Source: Halomontanus rarus (lineage in GTDB: Archaea; Halobacteriota; Halobacteria; Halobacteriales; Natrialbaceae). From it: a DNA stretch of 64,000 nt. The DNA lies in contig NZ_CP071597.1 of assembly GCF_017357405.1 (NCBI RefSeq), forward strand, positions 3,038,001 to 3,102,000. The letters are read 5' to 3'. The notes under the pieces are model-generated. The model was not told the DNA's origin, did no database searches, and saw only the letters and a program-made list of their open reading frames with translations. A program made the position numbers and the translations under genes. Below are positions 43,973-52,475 of this stretch, one piece after another; positions within the stretch are counted from its first letter, which is position 1; each line of letters starts with the position of its first letter.

Positions 43973-44752
43973 CTACTCGGGGAAAATTTCGACCTCCCGT
44001 TCGATCCCGTCGATCCGCTCGCGATCCTCGGCGTCGAGATCCAGTTCGAGCGCCGCGAGGTTCGCCTCGAGGTGATCCCGACTGCTGGCTTTCGGGATCG
44101 TCACGAGGTTGTCCTTCGCACAGAGCCACGCGAGGCTGACCGCCTCGGGCGACGTGTCGTGTTTCTCGGCGACCGCGACCACCGCGTCGACCTCCTCGAG
44201 CCGGCCGGCGGCCAGCGGCGAGTACGCCACGAGCTGGTAGTCGTGTTCCCGCGCGTGTTCGAGGAGCTCCGTCGGCTGGAAGAGCGGATGGTACTCGACC
44301 TGGTGGGCCGCGATCGGCGACTCGAGGATCTCCCGGGCGGCCTCGAGTTCCGCGACCGAGAAGTTGCTCAGGCCGACGTGATCGACGGTGCCCTCCGCTC
44401 GGAGCTCGTCGAACGCGGGCAGGGTCCGCTCGGGCTCGTAGGTCTCGATCGGCCGGTGGACGTACAGCAGATCGATCGTCTCGAGTCCCAGCCGCCCGAG
44501 GCTCTCCGCGGTGGTCTCGCGGACGGCCTCGGGTGCGAGGCTGTCGGCCCACACCTTCGTCGCGACGGTGAGCTCCTCGCGGGAGAGATCGCTCCGGGCG
44601 AGTCCTTCGCCGACGACGCTCTCGTTGTCGTAGATCTGGGCCGTATCGAGGTGTCGGTAGCCGACCTCGAGTGCGGTCGCGACGACGTCCGGATCGTCGA
44701 TTCCCATCGTTCCGAGTCCGACCGGTGGCAGTGTGAGTGTGGGCGCGTGCAT
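43973..44752 (-). CDS. Aldo/keto reductase
   Basis: 259 residues from MHAPTLTLPPVGLGTMGIDD. AKR landmarks are YRHLDTAQIYDNE (catalytic Asp/Tyr), VATKVW (Lys), DLLYVHRP (His), VGLSNFSVAELEAA and VTIPKASSRDHLEANLAAL (cofactor-binding). It reduces aldehydes or ketones with NADPH. Convergent with the flavoprotein gene, ending 20 bp from it. Substrate unknown. Confidence 0.9.
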   Translation of the reverse strand: MHAPTLTLPPVGLGTMGIDDPDVVATALEVGYRHLDTAQIYDNESVVGEGLARSDLSREELTVATKVWADSLAPEAVRETTAESLGRLGLETIDLLYVHRPIETYEPERTLPAFDELRAEGTVDHVGLSNFSVAELEAAREILESPIAAHQVEYHPLFQPTELLEHAREHDYQLVAYSPLAAGRLEEVDAVVAVAEKHDTSPEAVSLAWLCAKDNLVTIPKASSRDHLEANLAALELDLDAEDRERIDGIEREVEIFPE

Positions 44753-44893
44753 GATCTGACTATGACGTCCGTGGCGGACGCACAAATACGCTCGCGTCGC
44801 AGCGATCCGGGTCCGGGTTCGAGTGGATTCGAGGCCCCGCTCGAGTCCCGAGTCTCGCGTCTCGAGCGTCCGTGGCGATCGAGAGGATCCGCG

Positions 44894-45610
44894 TCAGTAC
44901 CCCGACCGAACGCGCCCCACGTCGAGGCGAGCGTAGTGCCAGAGCGTCCCCGTCAGGCCGCAGTCGGCGATTCGCCGCCCGGAGCTCTCGACCAGCACCG
45001 ACGGACAGTAGCCCGTCGGAAGGCCGTGATCGCGGGCGAGCGCCCGGCTGAACGCCGTATCCTCGTTGGGGACGTTTGGAAACCCGCCCGCTCGCTCGTA
45101 GGCCTCGCGGTGGATCACGACGTTGAACCCCGGGAGGATCGGGTACTCGAGGCGGGGGAAGACGTAGTTGATCGTCGCCTCCATCAGTTTCCCACGGACG
45201 GGGCCGGTGATCCGACACCGCGAGGAGGCGGCCGCGAGTCCCTCGGCCTCGAGGAATCCCAGCAGCCGAGTCAGGTAGTTCGCCCGCAGTTCGGTGTCGG
45301 CGTCGACGAACGCCAGCCACTCACCGTCGGCCGCGAGCGCCCCCTGGTGGCGAGCGGCGCCGATTCCGGTGCCCGCCTGCTCGAGGAGGCGGACGTCGTA
45401 CTCCGCGGCGATCGCCTGCGTACCGTCGGTCGAACCACCGTCGACGACGATCGTCTCGTACTCGTAGGCGGTATCGAGGGCCTCGATGCTAGCGAGGGTC
45501 CCGCGGAGGTACTCGCGTTCGTTAGACGCGGGGACGACGAAACTGACGTCGGGCGTGGTCGGCCGCCGGGCCGCGGCGGTCGTCTCCACGTCGGTGTGCG
45601 GGGTCGACAT
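44894..45610 (-). CDS. Family 2 glycosyltransferase
   Basis: 238 residues from MSTPHTDVETTAAARR. The GT-A fold motifs are FVVPASNEREYLRGTLASIE, TIVVDGGSTDGTQAIAAE and AFVDADTELRANYLTRL (DAD metal site). PNEDTAFSRALARDHGLPTG follows as the acceptor-side D/E-D element. No membrane helix is present, unlike many polyprenyl-phosphate-linked enzymes, so it is a soluble or peripheral transferase. Donor and acceptor unknown. Confidence 0.85.
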   Translation of the reverse strand: MSTPHTDVETTAAARRPTTPDVSFVVPASNEREYLRGTLASIEALDTAYEYETIVVDGGSTDGTQAIAAEYDVRLLEQAGTGIGAARHQGALAADGEWLAFVDADTELRANYLTRLLGFLEAEGLAAASSRCRITGPVRGKLMEATINYVFPRLEYPILPGFNVVIHREAYERAGGFPNVPNEDTAFSRALARDHGLPTGYCPSVLVESSGRRIADCGLTGTLWHYARLDVGRVRSGY

Positions 45611-45970
45611 CTGTGCGCTCGAGCGTGTGAACTCTTCCACGGGCCTTCAGTGTCGCTATCGTCGTCCGCCGCCGTCGGTTTTGGGGTGCGAGTCCGGCTG
45701 TGAGAGCGTGTGCGTATGCCTGTGAATACGCCATGCGCGTGTTCGTGTGAATACGAGTACGAGTGTGAGTACGAACGAAAACAAGAACGCCAACCCGAGC
45801 CGAATCCGAAACCGCCCTCGATCGATTCGACTCGAGTCGTGCGTGTCGATCGGCTCGAGTCGAGCGACCGGCTCGTCGAACCGACGCGGGCGATCGGACT
45901 CGCCTCGACCCGCCTGCCGTTCCGGATCACGTACTGTTTTGTCCGCCGCCGAGTACGGTCACCTGTATCG
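45611..45970. other. 360-bp intergenic region with short repeats, no gene found
   Basis: No supported coding frame. The stretch around 45735-45800 contains diverged hexamers (GAATACGAGTACGAGTGTGAGTAC) of the same class as other repeats in the window, mixed with GTGTGCGTATGCC-type runs. No promoter can be singled out with confidence. Confidence 0.4.
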
Positions 45971-46411
45971 ATGAACCTCCGTCCCCCTCGCCCTCGCCGG
46001 CCGCAGTTTCGACTCGCCGACTCGGCCCAGCAGCTCGTCGGCGGCTTCCTGCTCGCCGGCCCCTTCGTCGTCACCGAGGAAGTGTGGAGTCTCGCGGGGA
46101 ACATGAACCTCTTGCAGACGCTTCTCACCGTCGGTATCGTCGCCGGAATCGGCTACGCGACGCTCTACAAGGCCGATACGGCACGGGACCCGGACGTCGA
46201 ACACGAGGTCGTCGGCATCCCGGTCCGGTTCGTCTCGCTGATGATCGTCTCCTTCGGCTCGGTTACCATCCTCGCGGTCGTCTTCGGCGCCCCGGAGACG
46301 TTCCTCAAGGATGCCAGTACCGGCAAGCTCGTCGCGACGACGTTCAAGGCGATCAGCGTCGGCGCCGTCTTCAGCGTCGTCGGTGCCGCGACGGCCGACA
46401 GCGTGTTCTGA
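45971..46411 (+). CDS. DUF2391-like membrane protein
   Basis: 146 residues from MNLRPPRPRRPQFRLADSAQ. Four hydrophobic helices: QLVGGFLLAGPFVVTEE, LLQTLLTVGIVAGIGYATL, VSLMIVSFGSVTILAVVFG and ATTFKAISVGAVFSVVGAA. The compact four-helix pattern with APETF between helices 3 and 4 resembles the TIGR02587/DUF2391 family. Function unknown. The frame extends 87 codons upstream without support. Confidence 0.6.
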   Translation: MNLRPPRPRRPQFRLADSAQQLVGGFLLAGPFVVTEEVWSLAGNMNLLQTLLTVGIVAGIGYATLYKADTARDPDVEHEVVGIPVRFVSLMIVSFGSVTILAVVFGAPETFLKDASTGKLVATTFKAISVGAVFSVVGAATADSVF

Positions 46412-46525
46412 GTGCGCTCGTCGCTGTCTTTGCGTCTCGAGAGTCACGATATCCCTCGTCCTGCGGACTCGAGAGGGTTCGGATACCAGACCCCACGAAC
46501 TCGAGGACGGTCGACGCGCCGGCAC

Positions 46526-47032
46526 TCACGCTCGATTTTCGCTCGCTTCTTCTCTCACGCTCGAGACCCTCGTCTCGTACGGCCCGAACTCCTCGTACTC
46601 GACGTCGTTTTCCTCGAGGACGGCTCGGAGTTCCTCGAGGCCGCGGTCGATGTCGATCCCGACGCGGTCGACGTGGGCGTCCGGCGACTCGCTGGGATCG
46701 GTCTCGAAGTGGGCCGTCAGCTCGAGGCCCGCGGGGTGGTGGTAGCCGCGGACGTGGACCTGCCACCAGCGGTAGTCGGGGTGGTCGGCCACGTACTCGA
46801 CCCGCCGGAGGTTGAGCACCTCGCCGAAGTACTCAAAAGACATGTCCCAGTTGGGCGCGAAGTGTTCGCCCCCGAGGATCGACTCCACCTCGTCGGGCTC
46901 GAGGCCGACTACCAGTGCGGCTTCCGCCGGCTTCGGCCGGGTGAAAAAGCGCCCTCTCGCCGAGATGATCAGCCGGCGGAGATCGCGGAGGAAGACGTCG
47001 ACGAGTTTGGATTTCGAAACGCGGTGTGGCAT
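46526..47032 (-). CDS. Hypothetical haloarchaeal protein, 168 aa
   Basis: 168 residues from MPHRVSKSKLVDVFLRDLRR. The N-terminal helix is Arg-rich. The rest is alpha/beta with aromatic strands (FAPNWDMSFEYFGEVLNLRR, then WWQVHVRGYHHPAGLELTAH). No motif is recognised. It is the last chromosome-like gene before base composition changes. Confidence 0.5.
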   Translation of the reverse strand: MPHRVSKSKLVDVFLRDLRRLIISARGRFFTRPKPAEAALVVGLEPDEVESILGGEHFAPNWDMSFEYFGEVLNLRRVEYVADHPDYRWWQVHVRGYHHPAGLELTAHFETDPSESPDAHVDRVGIDIDRGLEELRAVLEENDVEYEEFGPYETRVSSVREEASENRA

Positions 47033-47203
47033 ACGTATACGAGGCGCTCGAGGTGCGTAAAGGGGTGGTCTGGTGAACACGGACGAAGTGAGAAAGGGTC
47101 TTTGGAGGGAGGCGTGTAGGCTCGAGTGGCCGATGACGAATCACCCACTCAGAGCCGGACTCGGCACCCGGTGATGACGAGCCCTATGAGTGCCGAGGCC
47201 CAC

Positions 47204-47219
47204 AATCATACGTATGATT
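47204..47219. promoter_or_regulatory. Perfect 16-bp palindrome at the composition boundary
   Basis: AATCATACGTATGATT is fully self-complementary. Upstream DNA is GC-rich; downstream it is AT-rich with accessory genes. An 8-bp inverted repeat (CTCGGCAC at 47160-47167, GTGCCGAG at 47190-47197) ends just before it. It could be an operator, a recombination core or an element end; nothing in the sequence decides between these. Confidence 0.5.
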
Positions 47220-47324
47220 TTCTGGGAGAACCTTAAATCCTCACACAGCCACTCCTACAACCGGACAAACACTAACTTCCTCCAAGATTCAGAGGATTTG
47301 ATAAACCAAAAACCACGATACAGA

Positions 47325-47912
47325 CTACGGACCTGCAGAAAACTCCGCCATAAACTCACGAACAAGACGCAGCGCCACCTCTTGTGGTAAATCAGGGCAC
47401 TCACCCGGTCTAAACGGTCCATACGTCTGCCCCTCCTTACCACGAACGGCGTCACATTCCTCCGTCACAATCACTCCAACTTCCCGATGCACCGAGAACT
47501 TCACCCGATCATGTTCCGGATCCTCTATGCGATACAACCGGCCGTCAGTAACTAACCGATCGATTGCCTGCTTCGGCCAATACGAGACAGAAAGCGCTTC
47601 CTGCAACTCGGCTTTCCAGACACCACGACCATCATCTTGCTCTGTGACCGTTTCCAGGATCGCCTCCTCACTGATTGCTTGATCCGTTAACCGCTCCTCT
47701 AATACCTCTTGGAGAAATTGCTCCTCAAGCCGGTCATAAAATCGGTCGTCATACAGTGCTTCAACCGCTCTATGGCAGTTCGCGCAGAGCGTAACAAGAT
47801 TCTCCTCAGAATCCGATCCACCGTAACGGCGCGGAACGATATGGTGCTTCTGCAGCTTGCAGTCATTCCCTTCGCTACAGATAAAACAATGCGAGTCGGT
47901 CAGTACCACCAC
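47325..47912 (-). CDS. HNH endonuclease with a C-terminal GINS-B-like domain
   Basis: 195 residues from a GTG. The HNH nuclease lies at 9-50: C9, C12, HH at 23-24 in QKHHIVPRRYGG, N38, and CANCH at 43-47 (zinc ligands plus HNH). A winged-helix-like linker follows (about 95-130). The C-terminal 40 residues, VHREVGVIVTEECDAV to GQTYGPFRPGECPDLP, resemble the small B domain of archaeal GINS. Likely a nicking or homing-type DNA nuclease linked to replication of the element. The GINS-like reading is inference. Confidence 0.7.
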   Translation of the reverse strand: MVVLTDSHCFICSEGNDCKLQKHHIVPRRYGGSDSEENLVTLCANCHRAVEALYDDRFYDRLEEQFLQEVLEERLTDQAISEEAILETVTEQDDGRGVWKAELQEALSVSYWPKQAIDRLVTDGRLYRIEDPEHDRVKFSVHREVGVIVTEECDAVRGKEGQTYGPFRPGECPDLPQEVALRLVREFMAEFSAGP

Positions 47913-47938
47913 CGGACATCAAGTTCGAACGCATTCTT

Positions 47939-48346
47939 TTATTTATCTAGCACGTCAGCCACTACATCATCCAGAATCTCGGACTCCTCTTCCACAGCCG
48001 ATAACTCTTGCTCTATTCTCGCCAGCTCATCTTCGAGATCTTGCTTCCGCTGTACAAATCGGCCTCGACACGCCTCCAACTGCTCATAAAGTTCAGCAAC
48101 CTCCTCTTCCGCTCGTCGCTGACGTTCCCCACGGCTCCATCCATTTGACCGTGCCCGGCGCTTCGCCGGCCGCAACGCCTCTTTGATCCGATCACGCTCT
48201 TCCACATACTGCTCGACGAGTTCCTCCAACTGCTCCTCCTTTAACGCATGTTGCCGCAGCAATTCCTCGCGTTCACGGGCAACAGCATCCGTCAACAATC
48301 TCTCGAAATCCAGGTCATCCTCCGATTCGCCCCCGTACACCGTCAT
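47939..48346 (-). CDS. Coiled-coil protein, 135 aa
   Basis: 135 residues from MTVYGGESEDDLDF. Nearly the whole length is charged heptad-like helix (LLRQHALKEEQLEELVEQYV and DLEDELARIEQELSAVEEES), with a basic break KRRARSNGWSRGERQRR near 75-95. Likely a structural or partner-binding protein of the element. The longer frame upstream adds 14 doubtful residues. Confidence 0.55.
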   Translation of the reverse strand: MTVYGGESEDDLDFERLLTDAVAREREELLRQHALKEEQLEELVEQYVEERDRIKEALRPAKRRARSNGWSRGERQRRAEEEVAELYEQLEACRGRFVQRKQDLEDELARIEQELSAVEEESEILDDVVADVLDK

Positions 48347-48604
48347 ACCGGTTCCTCTCTCACCCAACGCTTTTATGCGGATATGCAATCTCCAGATGCG
48401 CTCGATCCGACACCGTTCTGTCGCCTCGCCTCACTCCTATCAACCAGCCAGTGAACACGCGGATCACTCCGCATATGTCGCCGCCCGCTCGTGATTTTCA
48501 TAGTGTACTCCCAACATCGGAGTGCCGATGCCGTCACACCCCGCTGACGCCGACCGGCCTCTCATCCACAGCACCACCCGCCTACCAACAACGGAGGGAT
48601 ACCC

Positions 48605-48787
48605 ATGAGCGAATCCCAAACGGACCCGGATACACGGCAGGTCCCGCCGCGCCGTGATCGGCCGGCGATCAACGCAATCTGGGACGGCCACGACGAGTGG
48701 TGGATCTTCTCCGAGGCGGAGACACCGATCGAGGACGGACGGTATCTCCTGGCCGACGACGCCACAGTCTGTGACGTGCATCGGTAA
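48605..48787 (+). CDS. Small hypothetical protein, 60 aa
   Basis: 60 residues, MSESQTDPDTRQVPPRRDRP. A good ribosome-binding site GGAGGG lies at 48593-48598, and a 26-aa frame (48528-48608) ends with ATGA overlap, suggesting translational coupling. The middle has a Trp-rich strand pair (NAIWDGHDEWWIFSEAE). The only plus-strand gene in the left half of the element. Function unknown. Confidence 0.5.
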   Translation: MSESQTDPDTRQVPPRRDRPAINAIWDGHDEWWIFSEAETPIEDGRYLLADDATVCDVHR

Positions 48788-48854
48788 CCTGCTGGTTTCC
48801 CGCGCCGAGGACAGCACACAGCTGGCACGCGACCACTCTTTTTCTATTCCGAAA

Positions 48855-50243
48855 TCATCCAGGATGGCTGCATAGCGGCGCTAAACTCCGGACAATCGGG
48901 CAATCGGTGACACTATCGTGGTGTTCTGGCGATACATACAGAAAATCGTACTTCTTCAGCCGGTTCATCTTCCGTCGCCACTTATCTGCATCATAGTGCC
49001 GATACAGACTCATGGAATCCAACGCCGCCTTCCAATGCTTCTTATCCAAATCAAATCCCAGAAACAGGTGATTCAGCTCGGCGAGGATATCAGCATCGTC
49101 ACTGTGCGGGATCTTATTCGGTTGCTGTGAACTCAACACGATTGGCATCTCAATCTGTCGCGCAGCTACATCCACCAGATCCTGCATCGGTCCCGTCATC
49201 AAACTCTCGCCGGTTGCTGGCAACAGCAGATGTGCCTCATCCCAAAACCCGAGAATCGGCGGTGTGATTTGCCCTGCCTTCGCCCGTTCCTTCAACTGCC
49301 GCAGCAACACCGCAGCATAGAACTGGATCTTGTGCATGTCCCCGTGGCGGAACTCTCTCCATCGCTCCAAGCCCAGCGAAATCGCGAAACTGACACGGTT
49401 CTCCTTTTCGCCTTTCCAGTCACAATCCTCATTCGTACACGTCCAGAGATTATCATACGTCGACTGAAACTCGGTGGTAAAGCACTCCGGACATCCAATC
49501 TCATTCAGATACTGCAGCGGGTCCTCCCGATGCTGATTGCCGACGATTTGCTCCGCTTCCAAGACATCGATTGTATCCAGCATCACGCGTTCCAAGTTCT
49601 TCCCCAACTCCATCTCCATGATTTTCTGACGTAGCAGAGCAAAACCATGGATTTCACGGTCAGTATCCGCCAGTCGCTCCATCGTTACCTGCCGCGCCAG
49701 TTTCTTCACCGTCCGTTTCTGTGCTTGAGAGTCCGGCTGCAGTAAAAACTGAAGATCCGTCCATGACAGATCCTGAAACCCGAGTGTGAACGGCTCCACG
49801 TAACTTGGGACCTTCCCCTCATAGGCGTCCACCATGAATTTCGGCATGAAAATTTTCTTCGGGATCCGGTGCGGTTGCTCGTAATCTGCTAATCCCATAC
49901 GCTTGATCAGCGATGATGACGCCCCACCCTTGTAGTCGAGGCTCTGGAAATCGTTCTTGATGTCGCCGCCGTTGAAGATCTTGAACCCTGCATCGTACAA
50001 CCGCGAGATCAGAGCTTTCCCGAAGGTGGTCTTCCCTTTTCCAGACGGCGCGAAGAACCCGACGCGTGTCTCACCGTCAAACTGGATGTAGATTAATTCG
50101 TCTGTGCGCCTGTCACGGGCGACCGGAATGCCCTGACTATAATCCGGGTCTGGATCTACTGGTTCGGTCAACTGTGTGAGCCGTGGATCATCGCTTTGCT
50201 CGAAGGCACGGAGTTCATCCCGTGCTAACTCGACATCACTCAT
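48855..50243 (-). CDS. VirB4/HerA-like conjugation or translocation ATPase
   Basis: 462 residues from MSDVELARDELRAFEQ. The Walker A is APSGKGKTT at 65-73 and the Walker B ILGFWDEAH at 330-338 (D335, E336), with QQPNKIP near 375 as a sensor. A four-Cys zinc ribbon (C251, C254, C269, C274) is inserted between them. The ATPase is shorter than typical VirB4 and lacks its N-terminal half. It is preceded by two small two-helix proteins in overlapping frames, like VirB3/PrgI next to VirB4 in type IV systems. Likely energises DNA or protein transfer. Confidence 0.75.
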   Translation of the reverse strand: MSDVELARDELRAFEQSDDPRLTQLTEPVDPDPDYSQGIPVARDRRTDELIYIQFDGETRVGFFAPSGKGKTTFGKALISRLYDAGFKIFNGGDIKNDFQSLDYKGGASSSLIKRMGLADYEQPHRIPKKIFMPKFMVDAYEGKVPSYVEPFTLGFQDLSWTDLQFLLQPDSQAQKRTVKKLARQVTMERLADTDREIHGFALLRQKIMEMELGKNLERVMLDTIDVLEAEQIVGNQHREDPLQYLNEIGCPECFTTEFQSTYDNLWTCTNEDCDWKGEKENRVSFAISLGLERWREFRHGDMHKIQFYAAVLLRQLKERAKAGQITPPILGFWDEAHLLLPATGESLMTGPMQDLVDVAARQIEMPIVLSSQQPNKIPHSDDADILAELNHLFLGFDLDKKHWKAALDSMSLYRHYDADKWRRKMNRLKKYDFLYVSPEHHDSVTDCPIVRSLAPLCSHPG

Positions 50244-50883
50244 CTTCACCGGCCTCCGCCTGTCCCGGCAGCATACTCTGATCGATGTTTCCGTAGCTGC
50301 GTGGCAGTTGGCCGGCGCTCGCATTCTTCATATACCGCATCATTTGCTTGGAGGACTTCCGTGACTCCCGCAGATCTTTCACGATCGGAATGTAGTCGAA
50401 CGGGTCACGCGTGACCTCCTGCTTGAACCGGACCGGTGCATGATGCACAACGTACCCTGTTTGTGCCTCAACTCCGATATGCAGCTGTCTATTCCGGCCT
50501 TTGACCGGAGTGATAATCGAGTAGAAGTAAAAGACATCTCCGTCGAAGGATTGGAGCGCGGTGAACTTCACATAGGTATTCAACTGCTCCCAGACCAGTT
50601 CCGTATTCCGTGGATCTTGCTGCTCCCAGTCTTGTAAGTCATCCCAGAGCTTGCTGATCTCGCGGCTGGTGTCCAAGGTCTGGTCCGCCGGCTGGTCGAA
50701 CGAGTCGAACAAGTGCTGGAGATACTGGCGTTTGAACACAACCCAAAGAATGAGACCGAGACCGCCAGCACCGAGACCAAAATAGGCGGCCCGAATACTC
50801 AAAATATCAAGAAATGTGCCAGCGAGTACACCGAGAAAGATGATGGCGCCAACACCAACGATGATCTGTGTATCATCCGTCAC
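50236..50883 (-). CDS. Two-helix membrane protein with cytoplasmic domain (PrgI/VirB3-like position)
   Basis: 215 residues from a GTG (VTDDTQIIVGVGAIIFLGVL). Two N-terminal membrane helices are followed by a soluble domain of about 150 residues with VWEQLNTYVKFTALQSFDGD and QLHIGVEAQTGYVVHHAPVR. It ends with GQLPRSYGNIDQSMLPGQ. It overlaps the ATPase start by 8 bp. In type IV secretion loci a two-helix VirB3/PrgI protein commonly precedes VirB4; the match here is positional, not by recognised family. Confidence 0.6.
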   Translation of the reverse strand: MTDDTQIIVGVGAIIFLGVLAGTFLDILSIRAAYFGLGAGGLGLILWVVFKRQYLQHLFDSFDQPADQTLDTSREISKLWDDLQDWEQQDPRNTELVWEQLNTYVKFTALQSFDGDVFYFYSIITPVKGRNRQLHIGVEAQTGYVVHHAPVRFKQEVTRDPFDYIPIVKDLRESRKSSKQMMRYMKNASAGQLPRSYGNIDQSMLPGQAEAGEDE

Positions 50884-50887
50884 CGGG

Positions 50888-51076
50888 TCACACCCCTGCT
50901 GCAATACCAACAAGTACAGGTGCGAGCATTACCAGGACGGTGACGGCTGCCCAGTAGCCTGCGGAAAAGTGTTTGAGATCGTCCTTGAATAGGATCCAGA
51001 AGCCGAACCCGATCGTGTATGCGACGGCGGCGAAGAGAATCAACGTGATCCGGAGAAGGGTGTCATTCAGCGCCAT
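50888..51076 (-). CDS. Small two-helix membrane protein, 62 aa
   Basis: 62 residues, MALNDTLLRITLILFAAVAY. Two helices (LLRITLILFAAVAYTIGFGF, AAVTVLVMLAPVLVGIAAGV) with a short charged loop between them. It is the size and plan of VirB2/VirB3-type subunits. It lies 4 bp before the next membrane gene and overlaps the upstream gene's end by 14 bp. Confidence 0.6.
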   Translation of the reverse strand: MALNDTLLRITLILFAAVAYTIGFGFWILFKDDLKHFSAGYWAAVTVLVMLAPVLVGIAAGV

Positions 51077-51437
51077 TTCGCTGGTTCACCCGTTTGTTGT
51101 GGAGTTTCCGGAGACGCCGCGGAATCTCCAGTTCGTCGTTGTAAACGGCTTTTCCAGATTGTTTGGTTTTCTCAGCAACTTGGATGCGTGGGATCACCAC
51201 AAGGTGTTCGGTCTTCTTGAGTTTCCGCGGTTTCAGTTCTAGGTCGCCGTTGACCAGGTGCTTTCGGAGGATGTCGCGTTTCTTGGCGTCGGAGATGGTG
51301 CGGTTGACGCCGTTTTCGGGGCCGCGGAGATCCGGAGCGTTGTTCAAATTCCCGAGACAGATGTGATTGTACTCAAACGGAGTTCGTTCCTTCGTTTTTT
51401 TAGAGGCTTCTCGCCGTGCCATCAGCATGTAGTCCAT
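51063..51437 (-). CDS. Basic hypothetical protein, 124 aa
   Basis: 124 residues from MDYMLMARREASKKTKERTP; ATGs at codons 4 or upstream are alternatives. Highly basic, with repeated Lys/Arg (GDLELKPRKLKKTEHLVVIP). It has strand-like stretches but no recognised domain. Could be a nucleic-acid-binding partner. It belongs to the minus-strand membrane/ATPase operon. Confidence 0.5.
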   Translation of the reverse strand: MDYMLMARREASKKTKERTPFEYNHICLGNLNNAPDLRGPENGVNRTISDAKKRDILRKHLVNGDLELKPRKLKKTEHLVVIPRIQVAEKTKQSGKAVYNDELEIPRRLRKLHNKRVNQRNGAE

Positions 51438-51575
51438 TGTGTATCCGCTCCTCGAGTCGGTGTTGACGATTGCAGTCCGGGATTGTAGCTGATTGCAGTC
51501 TCCTCCAAGATATACTGCAACTGCAGCCGACATTTTCCGCTGTTCAGACGCGCACGTATATGCAGGATAACCGGG

Positions 51576-52475
51576 TTACAATATACCCTCTTCTTGCGCC
51601 TGTGACTTCACGCGCGACACATACCCTGCATCAGTATCGTATCTCTCTGCAATCTCCTTCTGTGTCAGCTTCAATTCGCCAGCCTGCATCTTCTGCAAGT
51701 CATCGATAATCGCCTGCTTCAACGACCCATCCCCCCGGTCAGGCGACTCGCCCGGTGACTCGCTTGATCCCGGCGACTCACTCGCTAACTCGGTATCGGC
51801 CACTGTCTCAGATTGCAGCTCAACCTCCTCCAGTTGTACTCCAACCCGATCAACCGCCTGCGCCAGCAACGTCATCGAATCCTGCACCATCCGCCGCGTC
51901 TCCTTCTGCTCATCACGCACATCCTCCATCTGCGTCGTAAACGCGTCGGCCTGCTGATCAACAATCTCCTGCATGAAATCACGCTCCTTCTGCATCGTTT
52001 CCTCAAGCTTCTCATACACACGAGCCTGCAACCGCTGCCCATCGAACTCATCAACGACCTCGGCCAGCTTCACACGGGCAACCCGTTCCAACGACTTCAT
52101 CACCATCGCTTTCTCAAACAGCTTCTCATTCGCTCTCACCAGCTTCCGATCCAACTCCGCCAACTGATACAGTTCAAAGTTCCAGCGACCCTCACCCGCT
52201 TCACGAAGATCACCCAACTCATCCTCACCGAACTCTTGCTCCACCTCAGCACGCTCCTGCCGCAGCTCACGCCGATCATCAAGAAGTTCGATCAACGTCT
52301 CCCGCTTCTCATCAATCGTGCCGACGATATCCTCCAGAAACGCCTCGTAGTTGTCCTTCGTCACCGGATGCTGCAGATACTTCGTCAGATCCGCTTCTGC
52401 TTTCTCCAACCGATCTTCGCTCAAACTCGTAATATCCAATTCAATATCCGGCGCCTGCTCCGAGTCAGTACTCAT
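51576..52475 (-). CDS. Coiled-coil protein with C-terminal helix-turn-helix
   Basis: 299 residues from MSTDSEQAPDIELDITSL. Residues about 40-235 are long charged helices (RRELRQERAEVEQEFGEDEL and QKERDFMQEIVDQQADAF). A Ser/Pro/Glu linker follows. The last 50 residues hold a helix-turn-helix (LKLTQKEIAERYDTDAGYVS). It overlaps the 173-aa gene by 11 bp. This may be a DNA-bound scaffold or partition-like factor within the transfer operon; function unproven. Confidence 0.6.
   Translation of the reverse strand: MSTDSEQAPDIELDITSLSEDRLEKAEADLTKYLQHPVTKDNYEAFLEDIVGTIDEKRETLIELLDDRRELRQERAEVEQEFGEDELGDLREAGEGRWNFELYQLAELDRKLVRANEKLFEKAMVMKSLERVARVKLAEVVDEFDGQRLQARVYEKLEETMQKERDFMQEIVDQQADAFTTQMEDVRDEQKETRRMVQDSMTLLAQAVDRVGVQLEEVELQSETVADTELASESPGSSESPGESPDRGDGSLKQAIIDDLQKMQAGELKLTQKEIAERYDTDAGYVSRVKSQAQEEGIL

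Noticed and set aside
47033..47203. tRNA or integrase attachment site at the element boundary
   Set aside because: No cloverleaf-compatible sequence, no T-loop GTTCRANNC in context, and no integrase gene is visible.
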